In this document: positions 45,100 to 54,950 of the stretch, piece by piece
Position numbering within the stretch: the first letter of the stretch is position 1
How the letters are laid out: the number at the start of each line of letters is the position of its first letter
Assembly: GCF_030035675.1 (NCBI RefSeq)
Contig: NC_084484.1
Coordinates: 183,681,434-183,745,433, forward strand
Origin: Rhineura floridana
Lineage: Eukaryota > Chordata > Lepidosauria > Squamata > Rhineuridae
DNA length: 64,000 bases
Direction: 5' to 3'
The notes under the pieces: model-generated
What the model was told of the DNA's origin: nothing
Databases searched by the model: none
What the model saw: the letters and a program-made list of their open reading frames with translations, nothing else
Position numbers and translations under genes: made by a program

Positions 45100-45690
45100 T
45101 TCATAGAATAGTAGAGTTGGAAGGGGCCCATAAGGCCATCAAGTGCAACCCCCTGCGCAATGCAGGAATCCAAATCAAAGCATTCCCAACAGATGGCTGT
45201 CCAGCTGCCTCTTGAATGCCTCCAGTGTCGGAGAGCCCACTACTCTCTAGGTCATTGGTTCCACTGTCGTATGGCTCTAACAGGAAGTTTTTTCCTGATG
45301 TCCAGTTGAAATCTGGCTTCCTGCAACTTGAGCCCATTATTCCGTGTCCTGCACTCTGGGATGATCGAGGAGAGATCCTGGCCCTCCTGTGTGGCAACCT
45401 TTCATGTACTTGAAGAGTGCTATCATATCTCCCCTCAGTCTTCTCTTCTCCAGGCTAAACATGCGGTTCCTTCAGTCTCTCCTCATAGGGCTTTGTTTCC
45501 AGTCCCCTGACCATCCTTGTTGCGCTCCTCTGAACCTGTTCCAGTTTGTCTGCATCCTTCTTGAAGTGCAGAGACCAGAACTGGATGCAGTATTCAAGAT
45601 GAGGCATAACCAGTGCTGGATAGAGGGGAACTTTGGTGCTGAATAGAAGGGAAGTTGGAGAGGCGGACAGGGCTGGAGAAATAAGCCAAT
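45100..45690 (-). mobile_element. CR1 LINE 3' end
   Basis: Minus strand from the catagaatagtagagttgga tail through the region encoding [20 protein letters not shown] and [20 protein letters not shown]. Several breaks. Confidence 0.9.
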
Positions 45691-45892
45691 CAGACAGAAG
45701 ACTCTTCCAGGCGCCTTGTTTACTGAGCATACATAGTTTGTGCACAAAATTTTGTTGCATTTTCAAACTGTGCAGATGTTATATGAAGGTGCCTGACATC
45801 GCCATTATTCCACACTTTCACTTTTCTTGCTCCCCAAATTCGGTGTGATTCGGGGGGGGGCTGGTTTGTTGTGCAAGAGCATAGAATCCACT

Positions 45893-46016
45893 TTAACTGA
45901 GAGGCAGTGACTGGCCCAAGGTCACCCAGTGAGCTTCAAGGCTGTGTGGGGATTCGAACCCTAGTCTCCCAGGTCGTAGTCCAACTCCTTAACCAGTACA
46001 CCACACTGGTTCTCTT
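45893..46016 (-). mobile_element. Sauria-SINE-like, partial
   Basis: Minus copy lacking the BovB tail: gggattcgaaccctagtctc (B box reversed) and ccacactggttctc (head reversed). Followed by an L2 tail (46017-46135, minus). Confidence 0.78.
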
Positions 46017-46496
46017 TAAAATGTATTAAAACATCTTTAAAAACATATTAAAACAAAACATCTTTAAAAACATCTTAATAAAAAAGCTTTAAGAACATCT
46101 TAAAAAGTAATTCCAACACAGACGCAGACTGCTTCTGTTATATATTAATGTGAATATTACTTTTATTTTCTTTAAAAATGACTCCAAATAATTAAAAATG
46201 ATTCCTTTTGAGAACTTTAAGTTTAATAACTGTATAATTTTTCATTTTTTCCCTTTCTTTTTAACTTTTAGACAAGTATGCAACACATACTGTAATCAAT
46301 TTTAACTGAGCAGTATTGTGAAAAATTATTTGTTTGATAATCATCAATACAATATAAAACAAAAATTAGCTTGAACATTATATTTCAGCAGATGCACACA
46401 CAGGACCATTTTTTGTATACAACACACATTTATGAAACAAAATATTGCATTACAAAAAGGATTTATACCAGTGGCATTGCACTGGCACTAGGAAAT

Positions 46497-46716
46497 GGAC
46501 TGCCTTCAAGTCGATTCCGACTTATGGCGACCCTACAAATAGGGTTATCATGGTAAGCGGTATTCAGAGGTGGTTTGCCATTGCCTTTCTCTGAGGCTGA
46601 GAGGCAGTGACTGGTCCAAGGCCACCCAGTGAGCTTCATGGCTATGTGGGGATTCGAACCCTGGTCTTCTGGGTCGTAGTCCAACACCTTAACCACTACA
46701 CCACACTGGCTCTCTC
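46497..46716 (-). mobile_element. Sauria-SINE-like, complete
   Basis: About 220 bp from the BovB-type tail ctgccttcaagtcgattccg to the tRNA-like head accactacaccacactggct. Confidence 0.88.
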
Positions 46717-46859
46717 TGGCACTAGAGTGCCTGTAAAATGTTTAATATGCCCGCAAGAATTCACACAATCCAGGAAACACTAAAATATCAACAGGATGCT
46801 AAACTGTCCTTTCCTGATGTCTGACTGAGAGAAAAAGACAGGATTAAGTTTACACTGAA

Positions 46860-46955
46860 CTATAAAACTGCTGTCCTAATCCTACTTACCCGGGAGTAAG
46901 AACAACTGAATTCAATGACTTACTTCTAAGTAGGCACAGTTTGTATTTTAGCCCT
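46860..46955. repeat. Short repeat (cttacccgggagtaag type)
   Basis: cctacttacccgggagtaag and gacttacttctaagtaggca recur in 62572-62668 and about 20935-20990; a common short dispersed motif. Confidence 0.5.
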
Positions 46956-47119
46956 AGATGGCTTTCTGATGGGCCATTAACCACTTGGTTAACTTTGTCT
47001 AAGGTGTAACAAGACTTTTTTTTTATCTTTACTGCAAGAGAACTAACAGGTCTACCCCTCTGGAATTTCATTAATATTGAAAAAGAACATGCAGGGAAGG
47101 TAACTGATTTATTACCTTA

Positions 47120-47372
47120 TCCCAGTCTGTGTCTCTGTTGGAATTGCTTTTCAATATATTTTTAAACCATTTTTAAAAAATGTTTTAAAGTTTTTTTAAA
47201 AAGTGTCTTTAAAGATGTTTTGTTTTAATATGTTTTTAATGGTTGTTTTGTTGTAATATATTTTAAAGTCTGTTTTGTATGGTGTTTTAAAGTGCTTTTA
47301 ATGCTTTTGTTTGCTGCCCTGGGCTCCAGCTGCGAGAAAGGGTGGGATATAAATCTAATAAATAAATAGACA
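47120..47372 (+). mobile_element. L2 LINE 3' tail
   Basis: T-rich UTR with tgtttgctgccctgggctcc, gaaagggtgggatataaatc and (aata)n. Confidence 0.8.
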
Positions 47373-47440
47373 AACAAACATACATCTGTTGATGGCTAGG
47401 ATATGCATGTTAATTGTGCTTTAGATACACGTTAAAAATG

Positions 47441-47446
47441 TTTATT
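47441..47446 (-). terminator. Candidate NEU3 poly(A) signal
   Basis: AATAAA on the minus strand about 400 nt past the NEU3 stop codon. It is the first such hexamer I noticed downstream and lies outside the L2 tail that ends near 47370. Use is not shown. Confidence 0.35.
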
Positions 47447-47564
47447 TCTTCACCAGAGGATGACAGAAGAAAGACATGTGCAAAATAAACCAATGGCAGC
47501 AGAACAGAAAACCACAGCTGTAAGGGCAAACCAATGTTGGAATGGACAGAGGCATGTTTGTATG

Positions 47565-47690
47565 GGGAAAGACTCTACCAGAGACCCTAGAGAGCTGCTG
47601 CAGTTCAGGGTAAACAATACTGGCCTAAATGGACAAATCACGCGACCTGGTAGAAGGCTTCTTCTGCTGTTTGTTTTCTAGAGGTGAACC
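47565..47690 (+). mobile_element. tRNA-like SINE 3' part
   Basis: gaccctagagagctgctgca, gggtaaacaatactggccta, then gaaggcttcttctgctgt. In the NEU3 3' UTR. Confidence 0.65.
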
Positions 47691-47752
47691 CGAGGTAGCA
47701 GCAGAACACCATTCAAAAGGCTTCCAAGGACATGAGCATCCTTCCCGTAGAT

Positions 47753-47876
47753 CAGGGGTGACTGTGTCCTCTCAGATGTTGCTGAACTACAACTCCCAGC
47801 ATTCCTGACCACTGGCCATGATGGCTGGGGCAGATGGGAGTCAGAGTCCCGAAGGACCACAGGGCCCCCGCACCTG
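47753..47876 (-). mobile_element. hAT-like miniature element supplying the NEU3 stop codon
   Basis: A 124-bp palindrome-like element (CAGGGGTG at one end, CGCACCTG at the other) flanked on both sides by the identical 8 bp ccgtagat (47745-47752 and 47877-47884). The 8-bp duplication and CAG-type ends fit hAT non-autonomous elements. Inserted in the NEU3 terminal exon, it encodes the protein's last 11 residues and the stop. Confidence 0.88.
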
Positions 47877-48902
47877 CCGTAGATTCTTCAGAAGATCAGC
47901 GTCACTGAAAAGCTGAAAGGCAATCTCTTCTAACTCACTTAAGGCCCCACATTCAAACAAACAGCCAACAAGCAACGATTTCCCCTCTTCACAGACAGCT
48001 AGGTCTGAGTAGCCGCTGGGCCCTTTATTCAGCACCCAGGGGGCTTTCCAGCAGCCCTTCTCTAGTGGGGAGGTGTTCAGGTAGATGCCCAGATCCATGC
48101 GCTTGTGCCTGCTTGTGGGATGGGGGAAAATTAGCCATGATTTAGTGCTTTTGAGGGAGGCTGGGGCATGATCAACGCCCAACAGATGAGATGATTCACC
48201 TTCATCTTCCTCTTGGTTCACATCTGAGACCTCAGACAATGGGGTAAAACTCACTACACTGCCCTGACATCCATGCGGTGTCTCACTCAGCCCCCTGCAA
48301 AGGAAGGCTCCCTGAAATTGGCCTCCACTGTCCATGCTGAAGGCCTCAACCCGGCACTGGTCCCAACCAGAATTACGGGCGTTGATGTATAACACATTGC
48401 TATCGCCCTGGCAGGTGACCTCAGCAACTTGGCACTCTGTTGTCCGCAAGCTGGGAAGGAGCTGGCCCCGGGCCCAGCTCAGTCCTCGGTCATCGCTGTA
48501 GAAAATGAAGCAATGAGGCTTTGTCCAGCAGCAGAGCGGGTGTCCAAACAAGCGCTTGTGGATGTAGTAGGCATACGCTGGAATCACCAAACGTCCTGAA
48601 GTCAACTGCACACCGTGGCCCGGCCCTACAGCAAAGGTGGCCCAGTTTCTCTGGTCATCTTCAAACATCCGCTTGGTTAGGTCCACCGTTCGGCTCCACA
48701 TGCGGCCGCCATCTTGGCTCGAGACATAGCAGAGCCTGACGGCGTTTCTCCCCATCACAATCTGTTGCTCTTCTGTGACGTGATCCAGCACGCAGATGAA
48801 GAAGAGGAAAACGGTGCCGCTCTTCTCCTCGTACACGGGGCAAGGGTTTATGGTGCGATGCTCGGGCAGCGTAGCCATCATTAGGGTTTCCTGAGGACCC
48901 CA
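47841..48902 (-). CDS. NEU3: NEU3 main coding exon
   Basis: Begins WGPQETLMMATLPEHRTINP after acceptor CTCTAG and carries both Asp boxes and most catalytic residues. The segment VNQEEDEGESS is a divergent acidic loop where mammalian NEU3 also varies. The final QVRGPCGPSGL and TGA lie inside the element at 47753-47876. A minus-strand AATAAA at 47441-47446 is a candidate poly(A) signal. Confidence 0.96.
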   Translation of the reverse strand, partial: WGPQETLMMATLPEHRTINPCPVYEEKSGTVFLFFICVLDHVTEEQQIVMGRNAVRLCYVSSQDGGRMWSRTVDLTKRMFEDDQRNWATFAVGPGHGVQLTSGRLVIPAYAYYIHKRLFGHPLCCWTKPHCFIFYSDDRGLSWARGQLLPSLRTTECQVAEVTCQGDSNVLYINARNSGWDQCRVEAFSMDSGGQFQGAFLCRGLSETPHGCQGSVVSFTPLSEVSDVNQEEDEGESSHLLGVDHAPASLKSTKSWLIFPHPTSRHKRMDLGIYLNTSPLEKGCWKAPWVLNKGPSGYSDLAVCEEGKSLLVGCLFECGALSELEEIAFQLFSDADLLKNLRQVRGPCGPSGL

Positions 48903-50285
48903 CTAGAGGACAACAGAGAAGGAACAAAATCGTCAACCCAAAGGCTTTGCTGTCTGCATGACAAAGAGCACCTCTGCCAGAATATACCTCTACACTGGCA
49001 TTAAGTTAGTTCATTACATATATGAATCGCTTCCCACAACAAAAAGTCCTAAAGCCATTTAAAGTAAAAATAAAATACAGAAACATAATTTAAAATATAA
49101 TTAGAGTAAAACATCCAGTCACTGGTGCTACCCAAATGTCTGGGCAAACAAAAACTTCTTTGCCTGGGGCCAAAACAATGAAAAAGCTGGTGCCAGGCAG
49201 GCCTTCTTGGGAAAAGCATTCCATAGATGGAGAGCTACTGCAGAAAAGGCTAGTTCTCTCATTCCTACCCTCCAGACTTCCCTCAGAGGTGCCATTATTA
49301 TTAACAACAACAACGTTTATCAGTTGCTTTATACAATAAAAAGTCTCAAAGTGACCAGGCAAGATAAAAATGAAACAAATAAAAGCAATGTAAAACTTGC
49401 TGTTATGTGCCTTCAAGTCGATTACGACTTATGGCAACCCTGTGAATCAGAGACCTCCAAGAGCATCTGTCGTGAACCACCTTGTTCAGATCTTGTAAGT
49501 TCAGGTCTGTGGCTTCCTTTATGGAATCAATCCACCTCTTGTTTGGCCTTCCTCTTTTTCTACTCCCTTCTATTTTTCCCAGCATTATTGTCTTTTCTAG
49601 TGAATAATTTGTTGTGCAGATCGGACCTCCTGATAAGATGGTATCTGCAGGAGGCTCTCACCTGCAGAGCTCAGTGATCGACTGGGTATATAAGGGGTAA
49701 GACGGTCTTTCAGGTATCCTGGTCCCGAGCTGTATAGGGCTTTGTACGCCAAGACTAGAACCTTGAACTTGGCCCGGTAGCAAATGGGCAGCCAGTGCAA
49801 TTCTTTCAGCAGCGGGGTGACATGTTGACGATACCCTGCCACAGTGAGCAGTTGTGCCGCTGCATTTTGCACCAGCTGCAGCTTCCAGACCAGCTTCAAG
49901 GGCAGCCCCACATAGATAGCATTACAGTAATCTAGCCTGGAGGTTACCAGTGCGTGGACAACAGTGGTCAGGCTATCCCGGTCCAGAAACTGCCACAACT
50001 GTCTTAAAATGCAAAACGCACAAACCCCTGAATGAAATCAGGAACAGCACAGTCAGCACTTCCTGCCCCTGGTGTTACCTGGACAGACGTCCCTTCCTTC
50101 TGCCCTCGCCTCATCACCAGGAACTTCGCATCTTCGTCTCTGGGCGATGAGCGCTCCTCTGCAAATGCCAGGAAAGTGGACTCAGAGGGCAGGTACAGCA
50201 GAGCTGGGATGCGGTAGGTGAGGCCCCCATGTTTCTTCTGGCTGAAAAGAGCCACCTTCCCAGAGCCAAGCTGAGCCCTGGCCAT
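47841..50285 (-). CDS. NEU3: Sialidase-3 (membrane ganglioside sialidase), two coding exons
   Basis: Exo-alpha-sialidase that removes terminal sialic acid from gangliosides at the plasma membrane. Exons 50079-50285 and 47841-48902 join in phase 0 to give 422 residues (human from memory 428, or 461 with an extra N-terminus). The YRIP motif with arginine-triad R25, the acid D50 within RDEDA, the conserved VAEVT glutamate, the nucleophile Y367 (GPSGYSDL) and R337 (HKRMDLG) are all visible. Asp boxes are SQDGGRMW (131-138) and SDDRGLSW (205-212). Similarity to human NEU3 is strong through VGCLFECG, which separates it from NEU1, NEU2 and NEU4. The last 11 residues and the stop come from an inserted miniature transposon (47753-47876). 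An acceptor-like site (pyrimidine tract, then CAG before 50290) suggests an upstream exon not found here. Confidence 0.95.
49015..49290 (-). mobile_element. L2 LINE 3' end in the NEU3 intron
   Basis: Minus strand encodes LHLWNAFPKKACLAPAFSLF-type L2 C-terminal sequence with an A-rich tail near 49015-49100. Confidence 0.65.
49396..49605 (-). mobile_element. RTE-BovB 3' end in the NEU3 intron
   Basis: Minus frame: MLGKIEGSRKRGRPNKRWID and SIKEATDLNLQDLNKVVHD. Confidence 0.9.
49606..49999 (-). mobile_element. L2 LINE coding fragment in the NEU3 intron
   Basis: Open minus frame of 133 codons: SRLDYCNAIYVGLPLKLVWK, KLQLVQNAAAQLLTVAGY, LKELHWLPICYRAKFKVLVL. This is the conserved post-RT region of L2. 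It ends about 80 bp from the first NEU3 coding exon. Confidence 0.85.
50079..50285 (-). CDS. NEU3: NEU3 first recognised coding exon
   Basis: Starts MARAQLGSGKVALFSQ, reaches YRIPALLYLPS and RDEDAKFLV, and ends at Q69 before donor GTAACA. ATG at 50283-50285 has A at -3 and G at +4. Numbering of R25 and D50 equals the human enzyme, supporting this start for the shorter isoform. A splice-acceptor-like CCCAG lies 5 nt upstream of the ATG. Confidence 0.92.
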
Positions 50286-50431
50286 CTTTTCTGGGCATAG
50301 AGATATGGGGGGGGGGCAAGGAGAGGGAGATAGAGAGATCTCAGAATCAGAGCGACACTAGTTTGTTGCATCGAACAGCCACAGAGGGCAGCATACCCTG
50401 AACTTTAAGACCATGTCCAGATGTCTCTGAG

Positions 50432-50812
50432 AGCCAGTGTAGTGTAGTGATTAGATTAGAGCAGCCTTTTCCAACTGGTGTGCCTCCAGATGTTGTTGGA
50501 CCACAACTCCCATCAGACTCAGCCATTGGCAATGCTGACTGAGGCTGATGGGAGTTGTGGTCCAACAACATCTGGAGGCACACTGGTTGGGAAAGGCTGG
50601 ATTAGAGTGTTGGACTACAACCTGGGAGACCAGGGTTCGAATCCCCACACAGTCATGAAGCTCACTGGGTGACCTTGGGCCGGTTACCGCCTCTCATCCT
50701 CACAGGAAGGCAATGGTGAACCCCCTCTGACTGCTTACCATGAAAACCCTATTCGTAGGGTTGCCATAACTCAGAATCGACTTGAAGGCAGTCCATTTCC
50801 ATTTCCAGATGT
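50432..50812 (+). mobile_element. Sauria-SINE-like, split by a MITE
   Basis: Head 50430-50461 (gagccagtgtagtgtagtga), body and BovB tail 50600-50790. The intervening 138 bp is a palindromic element. Confidence 0.88.
50462..50599. mobile_element. Near-perfect palindromic hAT-like MITE
   Basis: 138 bp whose halves are almost exact inverted copies (gcctccagatgttgttggac at 50481 and its complement near 50562). Flanked by identical gattagag at 50454-50461 and 50600-50607. Confidence 0.92.
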
Positions 50813-50833
50813 CTCTAACCCTGATTCAGGAAC

Positions 50834-52962
50834 CAGTGGCAGCACCTCGGACAGGTCCTTGAAAGTTCAGACTAAAAGCTGGGGCAGACTCCACTGCCAC
50901 ACTAAGAACATAAGAACATAAGAAGAGCCTGCTGGATCAGGCCAGTGGCCCATCTGGTCCAGCATCCTATTCTCACAGTGGCCAACCAGGTGCCTGGGGG
51001 AAGCCCACAAGCAGGACCCGAGTGCAAGAACACTCTCCCCTCCTGAGGCTTCCGGCAACTGGTTTTCAGAACCATGCTGCCTCTGACTAGGGTGGCAGAG
51101 CACAGGCATCACGGCTAGTAGCCATTGATAGCCCTGTCCTCCATGAATTTGTCTAATCTTCTTTTAAAGCCGTCCAAGCTGGTGGCCATTACTGCATCTT
51201 GTGGGAGCAAATTCCATAGTTTAACTATGCGCTGAGTAAAGAAGTACTTCCTTTTGTCTGTCCTGAATCTTCCAACATTCAGCTTTTTTGAATGTCCACG
51301 AGTTCTGGTATTATGAGAGAGGGAGAAGAACTTTTCTCTATCCACTTTCTCAATGCCATGCATAATTTTATACACTTCTATCATGTCTCCTCTGACCCGC
51401 CTTTTCTCTAAACTAAAAAGCCCCAAATGCTGCAACCTTTCCTCGTAAGGGAGTTGCTCCATCCCCTTGATCATTCTGGTTGCCCTCTTCTGAACCTTTT
51501 CCAACTCTATAATATCCTTTTTGAGATGAGGCGACCAGAACTGTACACAGTATTCCAAATGCGGCCGCACCATAGATTTATACAACGGCATGATGATAGC
51601 GGCTGTTTTATTTTCAATACTTTTCCTAATTATTGCTAGCATGGAATTTGCCTTTTTCACAGCTGCCGCACACTGGGTCGACATTTTCATCGTGCTGTCC
51701 ACTACAACCCCGAGGTCTCTCTCCTGGTCGGTCACCGCCAGTTCAGACCCCATGAGCGTATATGTGAAATTAGGATTTTTTGCTCCAATATGCATAATTG
51801 TACACTTGTTTATATTGAATTGCATTTGCCATTTTTCCGCCCATTCACTCAGTTTGGAGAGATCTTTTTGGAGCTCTTCGCAATCCCTTTTTGTTTTAAC
51901 AACCCTGAACAATTTAGTGTCGTCAGCAAACTTGGCCACTTCACTGCTCACTCCTAATTCTAGGTCATTAATGAACAAGTTGAAAAGTACAGGTCCCAAT
52001 ACCGATCCTTGAGGGACTCCACTTTCTACAGCCCTCCATTGGGAGAACTGTCCATTTATTCCTACTCTCTGCTTTCTGCTTCTTAACCAATTCCTTATCC
52101 ACAAGAGGACCTCTCCTCTTATTCCATGACTGCTAAGCTTCCTCAGAAGTCTTTGGTGAGGTACATTGTCAAACGCTTTTTGAAAGTCTAAGTACACTTT
52201 GTCCACTGGATCACCTCTATCTATATGCTTGTTGACACTCTCAAAGAATTCTAATAGGTTATTGAGACAGGACTTTCCCTTGCAGAAGCCATGCTGGCTC
52301 TGCTTCAGCAAGGCTTGTTCTTCTATGTGCTTAGTTAATCTAGCTTTAATAATACTTTCTACCAGTTTTCCAGGGACAGAAGTTAAGCTAACTGGCCTGT
52401 AATTTCCGGGATCCCCTCTGGATCCCTTTTTGAATATTGGCGTTACATTTGCCACTTTCCAGTCCTCAGGCACGGAGGAGGACCCGAGGGACAAGTTACA
52501 TATTTTAGTTAGCAGATCAGCAATTTCACCTTTGAGTTCTTTGAGAACTCTCGGGTGGATGCCATCCGGGCCCGGTGATTTGTCAGTTTTTATATTGTCC
52601 ATTAAGCCTAGAACTTCCTCTCTCGTTACCACTATTTGTCTCAGTTCCTCAGAATCTCTTCCTGCAAATGTTAGTTCAGGTTCAGGGATCTGCCCTATAT
52701 CTTCCACTGTGAAGACAGATGCAAAGAATTCATTTAGCTTCTCTGCAATCTCCTTATCGTTCTTTAGTACACCTTTGACTCCCTTATCATCCAAGGGTCC
52801 AATCGCCTCCCTAGAATGTCTCCTGCTTTGAATGTATTTATAGAATTTTTTGTTGTTGGTTTTTATGTTTTTAGCAATGTGCTCCTCAAATTCTTTTTTA
52901 GCATCCCTTATTGTCTTCTTGCTTTCAATATTCCACTGACATGGAACCACCAGCTACCACTG
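50834..52962. mobile_element. hAT-like MITE split by a CR1
   Basis: Left piece starts cagtggcagcacctcggaca (50834), right piece ends ccagctaccactg (52962). Flanks tcaggaac (50826-50833) and ccaggaac (52963-52970) agree at 7 of 8. Same family as 11779-11920. Confidence 0.8.
50904..52937 (-). mobile_element. CR1 LINE, 5'-truncated, long open ORF2 portion
   Basis: A 604-residue open frame (stop at 51115) covers the ORF2 linker, the whole reverse transcriptase and C-terminus: SPGPDGIHPRVLKEL, VPEDWKVANVTPIFKKG, VYLDFQKAFDNVPH, GVPQGSVLGPVLF, KFADDTKLF (catalytic FADD form normal for CR1) and MEDRAINGY at the end. The endonuclease is missing through 5' truncation near 52937. 3' UTR 50904-51114 ends in (ttcttatg)n. 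Absence of stops over 1.8 kb marks a young insertion. Confidence 0.95.
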
Positions 52963-53424
52963 CCAGGAACAGTATTTCAGTAGCCCAGTGAATGTGCCAT
53001 TATGGCTCATACCAAAGCCTCACCAATCAACACTCCTCACCAGGGGGAACTGAAAGCTAAGCCCCATTCAAGATCCTTTGTTTCCTTGATTCCCATTAGG
53101 ATACAATATCTTGGATTTGCACCCTGAAAGTGACATTTTGTTCTGGGACTTAGACCTGGAGAAATTTCACATCTCTGACGGGAACCACTTTGGATTACAA
53201 GCCTGCCTGCTTGCCCACCCATGCTTGTACTAAATCATTTGTAGCTAATTGACAACCTGGGAAGAAAATAAACAGACCCAGTTTACAAAAACACTAAGCT
53301 TGGTCACCTGAAGGAGATTCTTACTCACCATAGACGCCTAGGCTACTAGCTAGTTATTGTGAACCACAGAGTGTTCAAGGCACAACTAAGTCATCCTGAG
53401 CCACCTTGCAAGAGTCATATTCAT

Positions 53425-53615
53425 ACAAACAGAGGAAGCTCCCTATACTGACTCAGACCATTGGCCCATCACGCTTAGTACTGTCTACACTGACCAGCAG
53501 CAGGTCTCCGGGGCTTCAGACAGGAGGTCTCTCCCAGCCCTACCAGGAGATGCCCTTGGGGATTGAACCTGGGACCTTTGGCATGCAAAGCAGATGCTCT
53601 GCCACTGAGCTACAG
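53425..53615 (-). mobile_element. tRNA-derived SINE
   Basis: Near-complete minus copy: ctccctatactgactcagac to ctctgccactgagctacagc. Confidence 0.88.
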
Positions 53616-53904
53616 CCCTGCCCTTATTTCGTTGTCCCATCCCTCATTTTAAGGCCACTCACCTCCTGAACTTCCAAATAAATCACACAAAAACATTTCA
53701 CCCCCTTAAAAAAAAACACCTCTGCCTCCCAAGAGTATTTGCAAAGCACTCCCACTGTAATCCTTAACAGACTTAGCTTTGTTACAACTTGTTTGGGCAG
53801 GAGGCCATTCCACGTCAACAGCCAGGAAAACAGGGGAAGGTTAAAGTCAAGCACTTCAGTTCCCTCGCTCAGCAGCTGCAGCTTTTAAAAACCCCCAGGC
53901 TGTA

Positions 53905-54248
53905 TAGAATCATAGAGTTGGAAGGAGCCTGTAAGGCCATCAAGTCCAACCCCCTGCTCAATGCAGGAATGCAAATCAAAGCATCCCCGACAGATGGCTG
54001 TCCAGCTGCCTCTTGAATGCCTCCAGTGTCAGAGAGCCCACTACCTCTCTAGGTCATTGGTTCCATTGTCATATGGCTCTAACAGTTAGGAAGTTTTTCC
54101 TGATGTTCAGTCGAAATCTGGCTTCCTGCAACTTGAGCCCATTATTCTGTGTCCTGCACTCTGGGACGATCGAGAAGAGATCCCGGCCCTCCTCTATATG
54201 ACAACCTTTCATGTACTTGAACAGTGCTGTCATATCTCCCCTCAGTCT
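53905..54248 (-). mobile_element. CR1 3' end
   Basis: tagaatcatagagttggaag tail to ctgtcatatctcccctcagt; encodes the FRLNIRK-type region on the minus strand. Abuts the DIRS-type fossil. Confidence 0.88.
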
Positions 54249-54249
54249 T

Positions 54250-54890
54250 CCCATCTCTGAGAGCAGAGGGTGTAGATGCCCTAACTTCTCCTTGGCCGAA
54301 GGCAACACTGTATCTTTTCCCTCCTTTTCCATTGCTTTCTCGGGTGCTGAAAAAGGTAAGGATGGAGAGGGCCAATGTTGTTCTACTAGCACCAGATTGG
54401 CCAAGGAGGCCATGGTTCTCAGAGCTAGTCACCCTATCTGTCGAGCCCCCATGGCGTCTGCCTCTTCGACCAGATTTGCTACTACAAGGACCGTTTCGCC
54501 ACCCCGATCTCCAATGGTTGAGCTTAACTGCATGGAAATTGAGCGAGGCAAACTGCTGAGGGCTGGATTACCAATGGAAGTGGTAACCACAATATTGGCA
54601 TCTAGAAGACAGTCCACAATAAGAAGCTACCAGTATACCTGGGCGGCCTTTTTGAAATGGTGTACTACGAATCATGTTACACCTAGCCAGTCGGGAATTA
54701 CAGAGGTGTTATCCTTTTTAAATGCTGGTTTGAAGAATGGGTTGCGACCCAATACTTTGAGACGACAAGCATCTGCGTTGTCAACTGTCCTCTCTAAGTC
54801 TTCTTCTGCATCTCTGGGAGCTCATCCCTACATGAAACAATTTCTAAGAGGGGCTTCACTATTGTCACCACCAAACATGCCCAGTTCTTC
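54250..54890 (+). mobile_element. DIRS-type retrotransposon fossil (fragment)
   Basis: A broken internal fragment of a DIRS element (tyrosine-recombinase retrotransposon). Parts recognised: the end of the reverse transcriptase/RNase H region and the N-terminal part of the tyrosine recombinase. No terminal repeats are present, and it is cut off by a CR1 end on one side and SINE-like sequence on the other. Probably old but only moderately diverged. Confidence 0.7.
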
Positions 54891-54892
54891 CA

Positions 54893-54950
54893 GTCTCTAC
54901 CACTGAGCTACAACCCTGCCTGTTTCGTTCTCCCATCCGTCCCACCCCTG
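54893..54950 (-). repeat. SINE end plus flank resembling 53590-53645
   Basis: ctaccactgagctacaaccc followed by gtttcgttctcccatcc repeats the SINE head and the unique-looking flank found at 53595-53645. Confidence 0.5.
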
